DNA of 64,000 nucleotides from Mastacembelus armatus (lineage: Eukaryota > Chordata > Actinopteri > Synbranchiformes > Mastacembelidae): contig NC_046655.1 of NCBI RefSeq assembly GCF_900324485.2, positions 3,960,942-4,024,941 of the forward strand, written 5' to 3'. Below are positions 27,641-38,880 of the stretch, piece after piece; position 1 is the first letter of the stretch, and every line of letters begins with the position of its first letter. The notes below the pieces were generated by a model. That model was not told where the DNA came from and ran no database searches. It was given only the letters and a program-made list of their open reading frames with translations. Position numbers and translations under genes: made by a program.

Positions 27641-30600
27641 ATGGCGAGTGTCCCAGAGCTGCTTTTGGAAACTTTGGAGGAGCTGGTTGACAAAGTCAGC
27701 TCTTTGTCAACCAGCTCCTCCAAAGTTTCCAAAAGCTTTACAGTAATGTTCTCAAAGGATTCCCTCATATTCCAAAATCTCGCATTGATGGGGCGGGCAG
27801 GCTGTGCACTGTGGATCTTTTGGTACAGACGTATGGCTACGATGGTGCTGTTACTGTCACAGCGGACATACTTATGAGGATGAAACTGAAACTGTGGGCA
27901 GAAACACTAACGAAGAAATATTCTGAAGGTAAAACCTGATTTAAAAAGTATAGAAATTTACGATTCAGTTCACTGTATGACAAACGTTGTCACGTTACAA
28001 CAGCTGTCTCTTCTCTTTGTCTTTAGATATAAGTAACCAAGTAAGCAAAGGTAAGATAAAAAGATAACACACTAATGTTAAATTATATATTATATATCCA
28101 CGCACACACTCAAGACCTAAATAAAGAATTTCTTTTATTCATTGAACAGGAATTGATCACCATGCAGTCCAAGAAAAATTAAAATCCAGTCTGAGGGAAA
28201 AGTACCAAAACATTTATGAGGGCAACGCAGATGAAGGCGACACTGTATATCTGAACAAAATCTACACTGAGCTGCACGTGATCGAAGGAGCTTGTGGAGG
28301 CTTCAGTGAGGAGTGTGAGGTCAGACAGCAGAGGACCAACCATGTGAGAACAGAAGAAACCTCCATTAAAGCTGGTGACATTTTCAAACCCAGGCACAGA
28401 CAAGACAAGCGGATCAGAACAGTACTTACCCAAGGTATACCTGGAGTGGGTAAAACTGTCTGTACACAGAAGTTTATCCTGAGCTGGGCAGAAGGAGAGG
28501 AAAATCAGGATATCACGTTTCTCTTCCCACTTCCTTTCCGTGAACTGAATCCCAACATAGGGGAGAAGGACTATAGTCTGATGCAACTCCTCCATCAGTT
28601 CTTCCCTGAGATTAAATCTCTTGAGATTCTGGGAACAGAATGTAAGGTCCTGTTCATCTTTGACGGCCTTGATGAGACTCTCTTGCCCTTAAATTTCAAA
28701 CTCAACAAGGTCTTAAGAGATGAGACAGAGCCAGCTTCTTTGGATGTCCTGATCACAAACCTCATCACGGGAGATCTGCTCAGGAATGCCCTCATTTGGA
28801 TCACCTCCAGGCCGGCAGCTGCCAGCCGGATCTCTCGCAAGTACATCCACCAGTGGACAGAAGTCAAGGGCTTTGCAAATGAACAGAAGGAGGAGTATTT
28901 TAAGAAGCATTTGCGTGATGATAACCTTGCCATGAGGATCATCAACCATGTGAAGTCTTCAAGAAGTCTTTACATCATGTGTCAAATACCGGTTTTCTGC
29001 TGGATCACAGTCACTGTAATGAAGAAAATGTTGCACAACAATGAGACAGGAGGCATGACGAACACCCTGACCGAGATGTACGCCTATCTCCTTCTCTGCC
29101 AGATAGACAGGATGAAGGAGGGGCACTACCCAATGGAAAGTGACAGTGTTGTTTTAAAGTTGGCAGAGCTGGCGTTCCGTCAGCTGGAAAAGGGCAAGCT
29201 GATCTTCTATGAGGCTGACTTAAAAGAGTGTGGCATGGATGTCAAAGAGGCAACCATCTACTCAGGAGTTTGCACAGAGGTCTTTATGGTGGAGAGGAGA
29301 AGGAGGCGAGAAGTTTTTAGCTTTGTACATTTAACTATCCAGGAGTTTCTGGCAGCTGTGTATGCCCATCACTCCTACATGCAGAGAAAAGATAATGTTC
29401 TTCTTGGATATCTGAAAAGGTTGTCTACAAAATGGCTCCCAAGATCTGTGTTCAGTTTTCACAAGACTGCCATTGAAAAAGCCCTGGAGAGGCAGGATGG
29501 CCACTGGGACCTCTTCCTGCGCTTTCTCCTGGGGCTGTCGCTGAAATCAAACCAGGAGCTCCTAGGTAGAATACTGCATTTGGAAGCAGAAGAAGAGGAA
29601 GACGTGGCAAGGACCATACAGTTTATCAAGGAAAAGATGAAAGAGGAACCAGAGGCCAAGCTCAACCTGTTCCACTGCCTGAGCGAGCTCAAAGAAGAGT
29701 CACTGGTGCAGGAGATCCAAAGCTTCGTGAGTTCTGGGAGGCTCAGAGCCAAAACGCTGTCTCCAGTTCAGTGGTCTGCACTCACATTTGAACTGATGAC
29801 ATCAGAGGCAACAGAAGAGGAGTTTGACTTGAAGAAGTACATAAGATCAGAAGAAGGAGTATTGAAGCTGCTGACTGTCATCACGTCTTCTACATGTGCT
29901 CTGTGAGTTTACCCACATCCAGATACATGTTTCTCGTATATTGGTTTTGCTTGTTGGTGCTCTCTAATATGCGAACATTTCTGCCCATAGTCATTGTTTG
30001 AGATACGCTTAGGGCCTGTGCACTTTCTTACCCTCTTCATCTAGGCTAAATAACTGCAACCTCACTGAAAACTGCTGTGAAGTTTTAGCCTCCGCGCTGA
30101 GCTCAACCTCCTCTCATCTCACCAAACTGGACTTAAGTCAGAACAGTTTGAAGGATGCAGGGGTGACACTGCTTTCTGTTGGATTACAGAGTACACACTG
30201 TAAACTAAAGAGTTTAAGGTCTGTGTCACTTTTACATTGTACATCTCTGCAACTAATTTTTGTAGTTTTAAGATTCATTGATTAGGTTTACTGCTGTTTG
30301 AGGCCAAAAATGCTCTATTGTATTCAATATATTTGCTATTCTGCATGCCAATAATAATAATTAAAGCAATTCTTGTTTCCTTTATTTTTCTAGATTACAT
30401 AAGTGTAAATTGGAAGGGGACTGCTTTGGTGTACTGGCTGTTGCCATCAGCACAGCGTCGACTCAACTCAGAGAACTGGATCTGAGTGCTAATGAGTTCC
30501 AGGAGGCAGGAGTGAAGGTTCTGTGTGCGGGACTGTGTAGCCCCCACTGCAAACTGGAAACACTGAGGTCAGAGCTGCTTCTTCTGAAAAAACACTTGAA

Positions 30601-33600
30601 TGAACTTAAATTTAATCACATTTCATGTTTTAGGAAAATTAATGATTAATAAATACTGTTTTTCAGGTTGAACCATTGTAAGCTGCAGGACAGATCCTGC
30701 ACAGATTTAGCTTCCGTTTTAAGCGCTGGATCATCTAACCTGAAAAATCTTGATCTAAGTAACAACAATCTGAACAATTCTGGTGTATCTCTGCTCACTC
30801 CCGGACTGAGGAGCCCACATTGCCGACTGGAAACCCTCAGGTTAGCACAGTCCTCTGAAGCAAAGATCTTGACTGCAGTTGTCCAGGCTACACTTATAGA
30901 ACTACAAGAGGTCAATCTCAGTGAAATATGTAGTTTCTACTTAAGAACTTAGTATTTCATTATAGTTTCTTAAGTGCCAAAGGGATCTCAAACATGGCAC
31001 TTGGTTTTAGCTCTTCATGATTATATGTTTAGTATAACTATGTCTCATGTAGTGTGATGTAATTTCATTTGAATTTTTCTCCACAGCCTCAGTTGGTGTC
31101 GCCTTACACACAAATGTTGCCGTTACATTGGCGCAGTTCTCAGCTCTGACTCTGCCCACCTCAGAGAGTTGGACCTGAGTGGAAACAACCTGCAAGGTCC
31201 AGGCATACAGCTGCTGTGTGCTGGACTGACAAGTCCACACTCTAACCTGAAGACATTAAGGTGATGTGACTCAGGCTCAGTAGACACAACAAATAACACA
31301 GTGACTTATGTGAATGTAACGTAACAGTTCTACATGGATCTTTACTATGTCAAATATTGGCTTAGCACATCCAGATAATAAAGACAGAACATATTCTTAC
31401 CTGCAGGTTAAATGATTGCAGTCTCCAGAAATGCTGTGCTGAGTTTGCCTCAGTGCTTAACTCTAACAGCTCCAATCTGAAAGAGCTTATCCTGAGTGGG
31501 AACGACCTGCAGGACTCAGAGGTCAAGGTTCTCTCTGTGGGACTGGCAAGTCAGTACTGTAAACTGAAGACAATAAAGTGAGCTGGTTTTACATTATAAT
31601 TGTGTTGTGTTATACTATACTATACAAGTATCTGTATTATTTTGTTCCCTTCCTTTATATAAATGAGGCTAGTCTAAGTAACAGATATGCCTCTCTATAC
31701 CTATAATGTGGTACAGATCAATAACAGCACTAATGGTAATCCTGAGAAATTATATATATATTATTATAATTATCAGTCATGAGACATTTAGAAAAATCTG
31801 CACTAGAAAGGTACAAAAACACAGAAATAGACATAATTATATAAAATGTTGTTCTATAAAACTTTGTAAACTCATTGTGTTTTTGGCTGAACACAGGCTC
31901 TCATTCTGTGGAGTCACTAAGAAAGGCTGTACATATTTGTCTTCAGCACTGAGTTCGAACCCTTCCCACCTGAGGGAGCTGGACCTCAGCTACAACTACC
32001 TGGAGGACTCTGGAGTGAAGCTGCTGTCTGTTCATGTGGATAACCCACTGTGTAAACTAGAAAAACTCAGGTAAACCAGGGTATCATAAGTGTGATTTCT
32101 GTTGACTTGAGTTTAAATCACTTCTTGTACCATTTGCTCTCTAGCATCAAAAGTATATCCATACATTTACCCATCCATTATCTACCGCTCATCCTGGCAC
32201 ATCCAGGGACATAGGGGGGCTGAAGCCAATCCCAGCTGACACTGGGTGAGAGGCAGGGAACACCCTAAACAGAATTAACAATGTAAATGATTTAAAACTA
32301 TAGAGAAACAAGAAAAATCATTTAAAAAAATCAGAAACTGTATTATTCTTTAAGTTGGTATTTCTAAAAACATGCAACATGTCTTATGGTTCAAAGTTTC
32401 ATTTATGGATCAAGTTCCTGAATTTGTCTGCACATTATTTTAGAGCATATCCACATGTGCTGCTCACATGATAGATTGCAGGGAATAGAAAGTACAATAG
32501 AGGGTAAAACTGCAAGATGGTCACATGCACTGTAGTACATGCAAGACTTGACTTCAGTATTTAGTAACAATATTTACACTGTATTCCCTCCGACTACAGA
32601 GTGGAATACAATGCAGAGTGCTACCTGAAATCAACGCTGAAAAACTGTAAGTAATGTAATTTTTTTCAATATTAGTTGTTCTTATAATAAATAAAACAAA
32701 AACAATCTGTACTGTGGCCTGTAAAGACAAAAGACAAAAACTTCATATGGTTTTCCACAGCAGGCAAAGGGTTAGAGTTTGTAATCTGCAATGTCACAAC
32801 TTTATGCTTGTCAACGAGAATTTTTGTACATAGATGCTTTTCAACTGAATTGTTTTCTAATCAAATAGTTTTTTGAAAATGGTTTATAAATCTGAGTTAG
32901 ATTTTTTCATTCCTCTGTTTAAACATTTTATCAAGGTCCAAAAACTGTTAATTGACAAAGCAAAATCTATGCTTAAAAAGTTGAAGCTTTATTTCAGATT
33001 ATTTCTGAAATCTACTAAACCACTTTAGTCTTAGCCTGGATTTGAATGTCTGAATCCTTCTGAGGCCTTATTTTTTTAGCCTGACATGTTATACTGCCAT
33101 CTATCCAAACGGGGGCAGCTGTCTTTAAAACTATGGGTTTATGTGTGCTCTACTGGGTTAATGTGGTCCTGCATCTTATTATTGTAATAACAGTGTCAAA
33201 AAATGGTCATACCTGTGTCTGGTGCAGATGCATGTCCACTGACCTTTGACACAAACACAGCAGCCAAGTCTCTCTTCCTGTACACTGGGGGGAAGCAGGT
33301 GGCCCGGGTCAGAGAGACACAGCAGTACCCAGACCACCCTGAGAGGTTTGAGAGTGTCTCCCAAGTGCTCTGTCACCAAGGCCTCACCCAACGCCATTAC
33401 TGGGAGGTGGAGTGGCGAGGACGCTGGGTGGATGTTGCTGTGGCAATGAGGGGGATTCGTCGAAGGGCAGGGTCTCACCTCTGTGGGTTTGGCTACACAG
33501 ACCAGTCCTGGTCTCTGTACTGCTCTGATGATCACTACAGCGCTCACCACGACCACCAGTCTCTGGAGATTCCAGCACCTCCATCTCATTCCCACAGGGT

Positions 33601-33821
33601 CGGGGTTTATCTGGACTGGCCGGGGGGGCACTCTGTCTTTTTACAGCGTCTTATCTGGGACCCTCAGTCACCTTCACACATTCAACAGCACCTTCGCTGA
33701 GCCCCTGTACCCTGGGTTTGGGATGGAGGAAGATGATTGTTCTGTAATTATTTGTACAGCGGAGGACATGCCAGAACTCATCTCTCGGTCAGCTAGTGCT
33801 GAAAGAATTGATGAATTCTGA
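27641..33821 (+). CDS. Fish NLR: PYD-FISNA-NACHT-LRR-B30.2 (NLRP/NLRC3-like), possibly disabled
   Basis: Exons: 27641-27928 (PYD), 28027-28050, 28150-29902 (FISNA and NACHT), six LRR exons 30045-30218, 30394-30567, 30667-30840, 31087-31260, 31407-31577, 31897-32070, a linker exon 32600-32646, and 33228-33821 (PRY-SPRY). All sites are GT-AG; LRR exons are 174 nt in phase 2, except the fifth (171). The NACHT exon is open throughout. Walker A GIPGVGKT lies at 28434-28457 and Walker B LFIFDGLDE near 28650. Each LRR exon encodes about 58 residues of the L..C.L......L..L...L..LDLS.N type. The product should be a cytosolic innate immune sensor. Two problems are visible. The PYD exon holds a perfect palindrome that puts the second half of the domain (FPHIPKSRIDG to LTKKYSE) in another frame than the ATG. 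The SPRY exon has a run of seven G at 33622-33628, where six would keep the frame into GTLSFYSV. They may be real lesions or assembly errors. Confidence 0.88.
27661..27736. repeat. Perfect inverted repeat, 35-bp arms, 6-bp loop, in the PYD exon
   Basis: Left arm 27661-27695, loop TCAGCT, right arm 27702-27736. The arms are exact reverse complements. The left arm codes for the pyrin start LLLETLEELVDK; the right arm replaces the segment expected before SNVLKGFPHIPKSR. The ends of the arms (GCTTTTGGAA and TTCCAAAAGC) would already be complementary in an ordinary fish pyrin gene, coding LLLE and FQKL. Confidence 0.97.
32158..32268 (+). repeat. Dispersed fish repeat, copy 1
   Basis: Carries CCATCCATTATCTACCGCT and then CCCAGCTGACACTGGGTGAG and AGGCAGGGAACACCC. 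The same order of blocks occurs at 38765-38880 and, reversed, at 41295-41421. It lies in the NLR intron after the last LRR exon. Confidence 0.75.
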
Positions 33822-34530
33822 TTGCAGGGTGACTGGGAAAATAATTTCAGTTCTGAGGGAGTAAACTGTTTTTCTGATCATAGAGCATCAATACTAAAAA
33901 ATGATCTGTGAATGATTTTTCTTCTTGTAGGTGTGAAAATCAAACCCGTAAAACAAAATACAATTGTATGTCTTAATTCCTGGACATTGTTGATTTGGTA
34001 ACATGTGGAAACACTGCATGGGCACTAAGTCAAACTATCCAACAATCCAACACAGACATTTGAAAAAGAACAAAATGTCCTGTGATGGTGCTTGAATAAG
34101 ACTCAGGTGATCACCAAGGTCAGTAAGATTCATCCTGAAAGCCTGTAACAAAAACAGATACTGAAAATAAATGTTTACAATACAAATTATTGTGGTCAGT
34201 CTAAGAGTTGTTTCTGCATCAGGTTTCAACAACAGGAGGTATTTTCTTGGTGAATCCCAATTCCACCAATTTCACCCAGGTTTTATTTTTCCCAACCAGG
34301 AGTATCTTACTGGTATACATCTCTTTTATATTATTTGTTGGTTTTCTTCTATTTTTCCTTTTTGGTATTTTATTATTTTGACTTTTCTTTTTTCTCTCAT
34401 AGTTTGTCATAGTTTATTTCTTCAGATGTTCCTTATCTAGTTTACTGTTGTTCTTCACTGTTGAGCCTCATGTTTGTTCTGCTCTTCCTTAAAAAGGAGA
34501 GAGACGTACCTTCCCCCGAGCCGTCAGGTG
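33822..34530. other. Spacer between the NLR and fibrinogen-domain genes
   Basis: AT-rich, with a T-rich low-complexity tract around 34320-34400. No coding exon was recognised. Confidence 0.5.
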
Positions 34531-34533
34531 AAG

Positions 34534-34781
34534 CGTCCAATCACGAACTGACTTCTAATAAAAGGGGCGTGTCAACCTGTACCAGTCCTATGAGGTCGGG
34601 TTTTCTACCCCCAGTCCGCCTCCTCCTCCCCCATATAAGACCATTGGGGGACGGCCTTAATCAACCCGGACCGGAGGGACTTCCAGGTTGTCCGAGCGCA
34701 GAGGAGCGGTAAAGTCGAGGAATTGAGGTTCGTCAGTGTCGGTACTGTTGTTTAACTTGAGCTGCGACACAAGGGTCACAG
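34534..34781 (+). promoter_or_regulatory. TATA promoter and non-coding exon 1 of the fibrinogen-domain gene
   Basis: A CCAAT box (GTCCAATCAC, about 34537), a GC-box-like GGGGCGTG (about 34563) and a TATA box (ATATAAG, 34633-34639) lie in ordered array. Transcription should start near 34665. The first exon ends with CACAG at 34781 before GTAAGAAC. The second exon opens at 34974, six bases before the start codon. This is one of the few recognisable TATA promoters in the window. Confidence 0.65.
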
Positions 34782-34979
34782 GTAAGAACATACAGGAAAG
34801 AAAGTGTAGTATTTTACAGTCTGTCACTGGGAAAGAGTTGAGTTGGAAAAACTGCAGTTTTCATTTAACGGCAGTTGACCCAGTACTGCTGTGCATGTTT
34901 AGAGCTGATTTAAAGGTTTCTTTACAAAACGCTGTGAAAGACTGACATCTCACTTTGAAACTCTGAAAACCAGGTGAAA

Positions 34980-37452
34980 ATGAAGGCCCTGGTTGGATGG
35001 TGTGGGATAATATCAGCTTTGCTCTTCAGCTGCACAAAACAGGTAGCAGTAACATCTTTTCTAAAAAGATGCTTCAGTTCTCTAAAGCTCTGGCTTTAAG
35101 TTGTATATTCGCATTAGATTGAGTCTCACCTCAAACTCTTTGTGTTATTTTACTAGAGACAAGTGGCAGCTTCTCCCCAAGGTATGGATCATGTTGGTAT
35201 TACTTACAGAAGGTGAGCCCCACCCTGCTCCTCCAGGGCCACTATCCCTGCCCTACCTGCTGCTGATTATCTGGATCAGGTGTGTTCAGTCCAGTGATCC
35301 AGGTAATCAGCAGCGAGTAGGGCAGGGATAGTTGGAAAACAAGCAGGGCAGTGGTCCTAAGGAACATGGGTTGGGGATTCCTGGTTTAAAGCATGCAAGG
35401 TACCATGTAGGCTGTTCATACTGAATATTAGTCACCCTCCTCTTGTCTTTCTCTTATGTAAACCTCTGGAGCAGACTGCACAGAGATTAAGGCTCTTTCA
35501 CCCAAAGCATCCAGTGGGATTTATCTAATCCAGCCCCCCAGTGTCCAGACCCCATTCAAGGTATCACACATGACATTTTATTTACCAAGTCATTTCTGTT
35601 AAAAGGTTCTCAAGACCTGCTGTTTTATTGACTATGAAAGCTTTGGCATGACAAAAGTGGCAGATAACCACAACATATTGTATAGATTACTGTACTGTAC
35701 TACACTTAACCTGTAAGTGCAGAAAATACTATTACATGCAGTGTGTCTGGCTTTCTCTGTTTGCAGTTTGCATTATCATGGACCAGAGATCCTCAAATCA
35801 TTTTTTGTCGTCTCAAGTCTCTTATGGTTCATTCTGTCATCTGCTCCATGCCATTCAGACTGTTTAGAAAACTACCTGTACTGCAATATCATCATTCCTT
35901 AAATTAATAGCATACAGTATCAGGTAGTAGTTTGGTGGATGATTACTTTAAACTTACAGGGCAGTAAGAAAAAAAAAAAAAACACTCACCAGCAACAAAA
36001 TTATGTAGTTAAATGATTTTCTATTATTTAAACCTGTTTACTGGACGACCTGCCCAGGTGTACTGTGAGATGCAGGCAGATGGAGGATGGACAGTGTTTC
36101 AGTCACGCAGCGGTGCAGCCGTTTCTTTTGAAAGGAATTGGGAAGAATATAAAACTGGCTTTGGACCATTGAACAGTAAGTAAAGTACCACACAGCCTTA
36201 GGAGTTGAGCTGAGGGAGGTTAAAAAAGGTTGTGTTTGCATGAGGCTAAATCCTACTTAAGGTGACGGTGACACACCTTACTACAAGCACAGTGAATATG
36301 AATGTGCCATGAAACTGTTTAATACATCAGAATATAGAGGATTAGGTATTCTGTGTACCTTTTACAATAATAGACTTTTTTTATAACAAGCAAACATTGA
36401 AAGGTTGAACTTTTACAAGACTCTTGCCAGACTTACCTACAGGAAACCTGCTGCAATGTAAACTGTTATTGTAAAGGCTTTCAAATTCATTCAATTCAAT
36501 TTTAGTTTTATTTGTACAGCACCAATTCAATCATCTCAAGGCACTTAACAAAAAAGAAAAAACCTAATGTGTTTTATATAAACACATCCTTTAAGTAGTT
36601 GCTTGTACTAAGGAAAGGATTTGTTTGCTTCCCTCAGAGGACCACTGGCTCGGTCTGAAGAAGGTTTTCTCCCTGACCCAGAATAAGACCAAGAAGTGGA
36701 TCATGAGGGTCGACCTGTGGGACTTCGAAGGTGGCACTGCTTTTGCAGAGTACAAAGATTTTCGACTGGGCGACGAGAAATCAGCTTTCAAACTGCAAGT
36801 TGGGAAATACAAAGGAAATGCAGGTACTGCAGGATTTCTAATTGATTCCTTTTTTTTAAAAAATGGGCACAAATGTCTTTGTTCAAATTTTATTTCTAGC
36901 TGTTAAAATAGTCATTGTGCTGAATCTTTTTGCTGTTGTGCTGAATACATGTATATTAAAGCTGCACAGTGTAGAACGTCTAACTACTATTAAATTAATA
37001 GTGAATACTTGATATTAGACAGTGGTATTTGTCCACCAGCTTTAGTTCTGTTTTGTCTGAAACAGTGCCCTCCTCCTGTTTTATAGTACTAGCATTTTAA
37101 ATTAGAATTGCTTAAATTCTTTGTACGTACTCTGTTTGAAGGTGACGCCATCCGTGGTGCCTATCCAGGCATTGACCAGAATAACTACGGTTTCAGCACT
37201 ATTGACCGCGACAACGACGGCTGCTCCCCATGCATCTTTGGTGACATTGCTGTAAATGAGTGTACCTCTTCAGATAGCGGTGGTTGGTGGTACAGTCGTT
37301 GTGGCTCTGCCAGTCTAAATGGTGCCTGGCATCCTGCCGGTGACAACACCGGTTGGGCCTCAGGCCTTCATTGGCGCACCTGGAAAGGTCCTGCTCCTTA
37401 TTCAGCCAAGGCTAGCAGGATGATGATCAAGTCTGTGCCAGTGGATGCTTAA
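34980..37452 (+). CDS. Secreted fibrinogen C-terminal domain protein (ANGPTL5/FGL1-like)
   Basis: Coding exons 34980-35042, 35157-35181, 35475-35560, 36058-36175, 36638-36823 and 37142-37452 join in phase to 262 residues. Residues 1-21 (MKALVGWCGIISALLFSCTKQ) are a signal peptide. The rest is a fibrinogen-related domain starting at DCTEIKAL, with VYCEMQADGGWTVFQSR, WEEYKTGFG, HWLGLKK, a calcium-loop-like DRDNDGC, GGWWYSRCGSASLNG and a C-terminal RMMIKSV. There is no coiled coil or collagen stretch before the domain, so the protein is nearly a bare FReD. Extra cysteines (DGCSPC and NEC) between the calcium loop and the GWW motif recall ANGPTL5. Such proteins bind carbohydrate or protein ligands outside the cell, often in innate immunity. 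The 25-nt second exon is unusually small, and the next intron contains a palindromic MITE. Confidence 0.85.
35206..35392. repeat. Palindromic MITE, best copy
   Basis: The two halves are inverted copies: CCACTATCCCTGCCC with GCTGATTATCTGGATCA on the left faces TGATCCAGGTAATCAGC with GGGCAGGGATAGT on the right. The right end continues to TGGTCCTAAGGAACATGGG. Copies at 8010-8190 and 44548-44610 share these blocks. It has no coding capacity, so it is a non-autonomous element. Confidence 0.8.
36484..36560. repeat. Tail fragment of an L2-like LINE
   Basis: AATTCAATTTTAGTTTTATT, GTACAGCACC, then CATCTCAAGGCACTT correspond to the end of the longer copy at 58915-59600. It lies in a fibrinogen-gene intron. 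Confidence 0.65.
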
Positions 37453-37674
37453 CTTCATCTTAGGTTTTGTTGCAGCTCAGGAAAATATTTTTACACACTC
37501 CAGTATGGAAGGCAGTCAGTGCTGGATGTTTGTGCTCTGTTTCTGAGGACTGATTTATTTAATGCAATAAAGTCCACATACAGTGCAGTTTGTAAAGGCA
37601 TTGGAATACTGGGGACATCTGAGTGTAAACTACATATTCATTAAATTGCTTTGCTGGCTGACCCTGTTTGCCAC

Positions 37675-37850
37675 ATGTGTTTTGTTTTTTTTTGTTGTTT
37701 TTTTTGTCTTTAAAAACATATATATATATATATACATACACTGTGTGTGTACACAGTATATTACATATCCATATAAACACAACCAGCAGATTAGCATTCA
37801 GTTTGGAGTCAAAGAAATAAAATCTTTTTTTTTTTTTTTTTTTTTGGAGT
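37675..37850. repeat. Low-complexity T, TA and T runs
   Basis: T-rich tract (37679-37708), a TA run (about 37717-37735) and a run of about 20 T (37826-37846) in the 3' flank of the fibrinogen-domain gene. Confidence 0.85.
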
Positions 37851-38287
37851 ACCAAAAGTTAAAGTAATGACTAATAACAGTTTTAAGTTGTATTCATGGA
37901 GTGCTGCACACAGATTGTGATCACAGAAAGACATACCATATCCTGGTAGTTACCACACTTGACTGAAAATAAATAGATAACTTTACTTCCTGTTCCTTTT
38001 CCCTTGGATACTAAATAAGCAGGGCTATATTTCAGCACATGTTTACAAGAGTAATGTCAAATAATATATTCTATATGTCTGAAGAACTGGTCTGCTCCAC
38101 TGGACTTAAATCCACATATGAACCAGCACCAGGTAAAGCTCCAGGTACCTTCTGGGTTCACTGGTTGTTTTATAGACTTCAATTAAGTCCAGTTTGGACC
38201 AGGCCTGATTTTCTCTTCCAGGACTTAAAATCTTGGACTGTCACCATCAGTGTTTTCACAAGAGCTAGTTTAAAGGGCAGTTTATAC

Positions 38288-38724
38288 TGTAACGACCTGC
38301 CCGTCAGAGTTGACGGTGTCACGTATTATGGGAAATGTTATTAGTTGTTCAAATGCGTTGTGAGTTATGTTCTGTTATGTTTGACGTTACTGTGTAGTTT
38401 GGGTTATGTTGGGGAGGGATTATGTTTTATTAATGTGGGGTTTATTTTAAAAGTGTGGCTGTCACCATGACTCTGGGTGACGTGTAGAGAAAAGGGGCTT
38501 GGTGACAGCGCATGTGTGTTTCGGGGGGTTTTTGGCTGGTTCGATAAGCAATAAACCAGTTGTGGAAGGACAACACTGCCTCCTGCTGGTCTGTCAAGGA
38601 ATTGCACCAACGTCGTGCGGTATATGGGGCACGAGCGCTCTCCCTCCCTCACCCGCCACTGATATACAGCAGCAGCTGCTAGCACCCTGCTAGCCCTATA
38701 GTTCATGGACAGTGTTCCGCTACA
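38288..38724 (+). mobile_element. Candidate solo LTR (Gypsy-like), fossil
   Basis: A 437-bp block opens with TGTAACGACC and closes with CCGCTACA, that is TG...CA ends, and carries an AATAAA at about 38550, the arrangement of a long terminal repeat. No internal retroelement sequence is next to it, so it would be a solo LTR. No matching target duplication is visible in the flanks, which suggests age or a misplaced boundary. Family assignment is tentative. Confidence 0.4.
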
Positions 38725-38764
38725 TTAGCTTAGCTCCAGCGATAACCCACCATGTTGTTACAAT

Positions 38765-38880
38765 ACATCCATCCATCATCTATACCCACTTATTCCTAAT
38801 GAGGGTCACAGCCTGGAGCCTATCCCAGCTCTCTCTGGGTGAAAGGCAGGGGTCCACCCTGGACAGGTCACCAGTCCATT
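38765..38880 (+). repeat. Dispersed fish repeat, copy 2
   Basis: Carries CATCCATCATCTATACCCAC, then GAGCCTATCCCAGCTCTCTC and CACCCTGGACAGGTCACC. It matches 41295-41421 in reverse orientation and, more weakly, 32158-32268. Confidence 0.8.

Noticed and set aside
27391-27768. 125-residue minus-strand frame with LLETLEELVDKELTLSTS
   Set aside because: It mirrors the pyrin start only because of the palindrome; the opposite strand has no other gene signal.
38039-38344. 101-residue ORF before the NXPE gene
   Set aside because: No family features, and it overlaps the LTR-like block.
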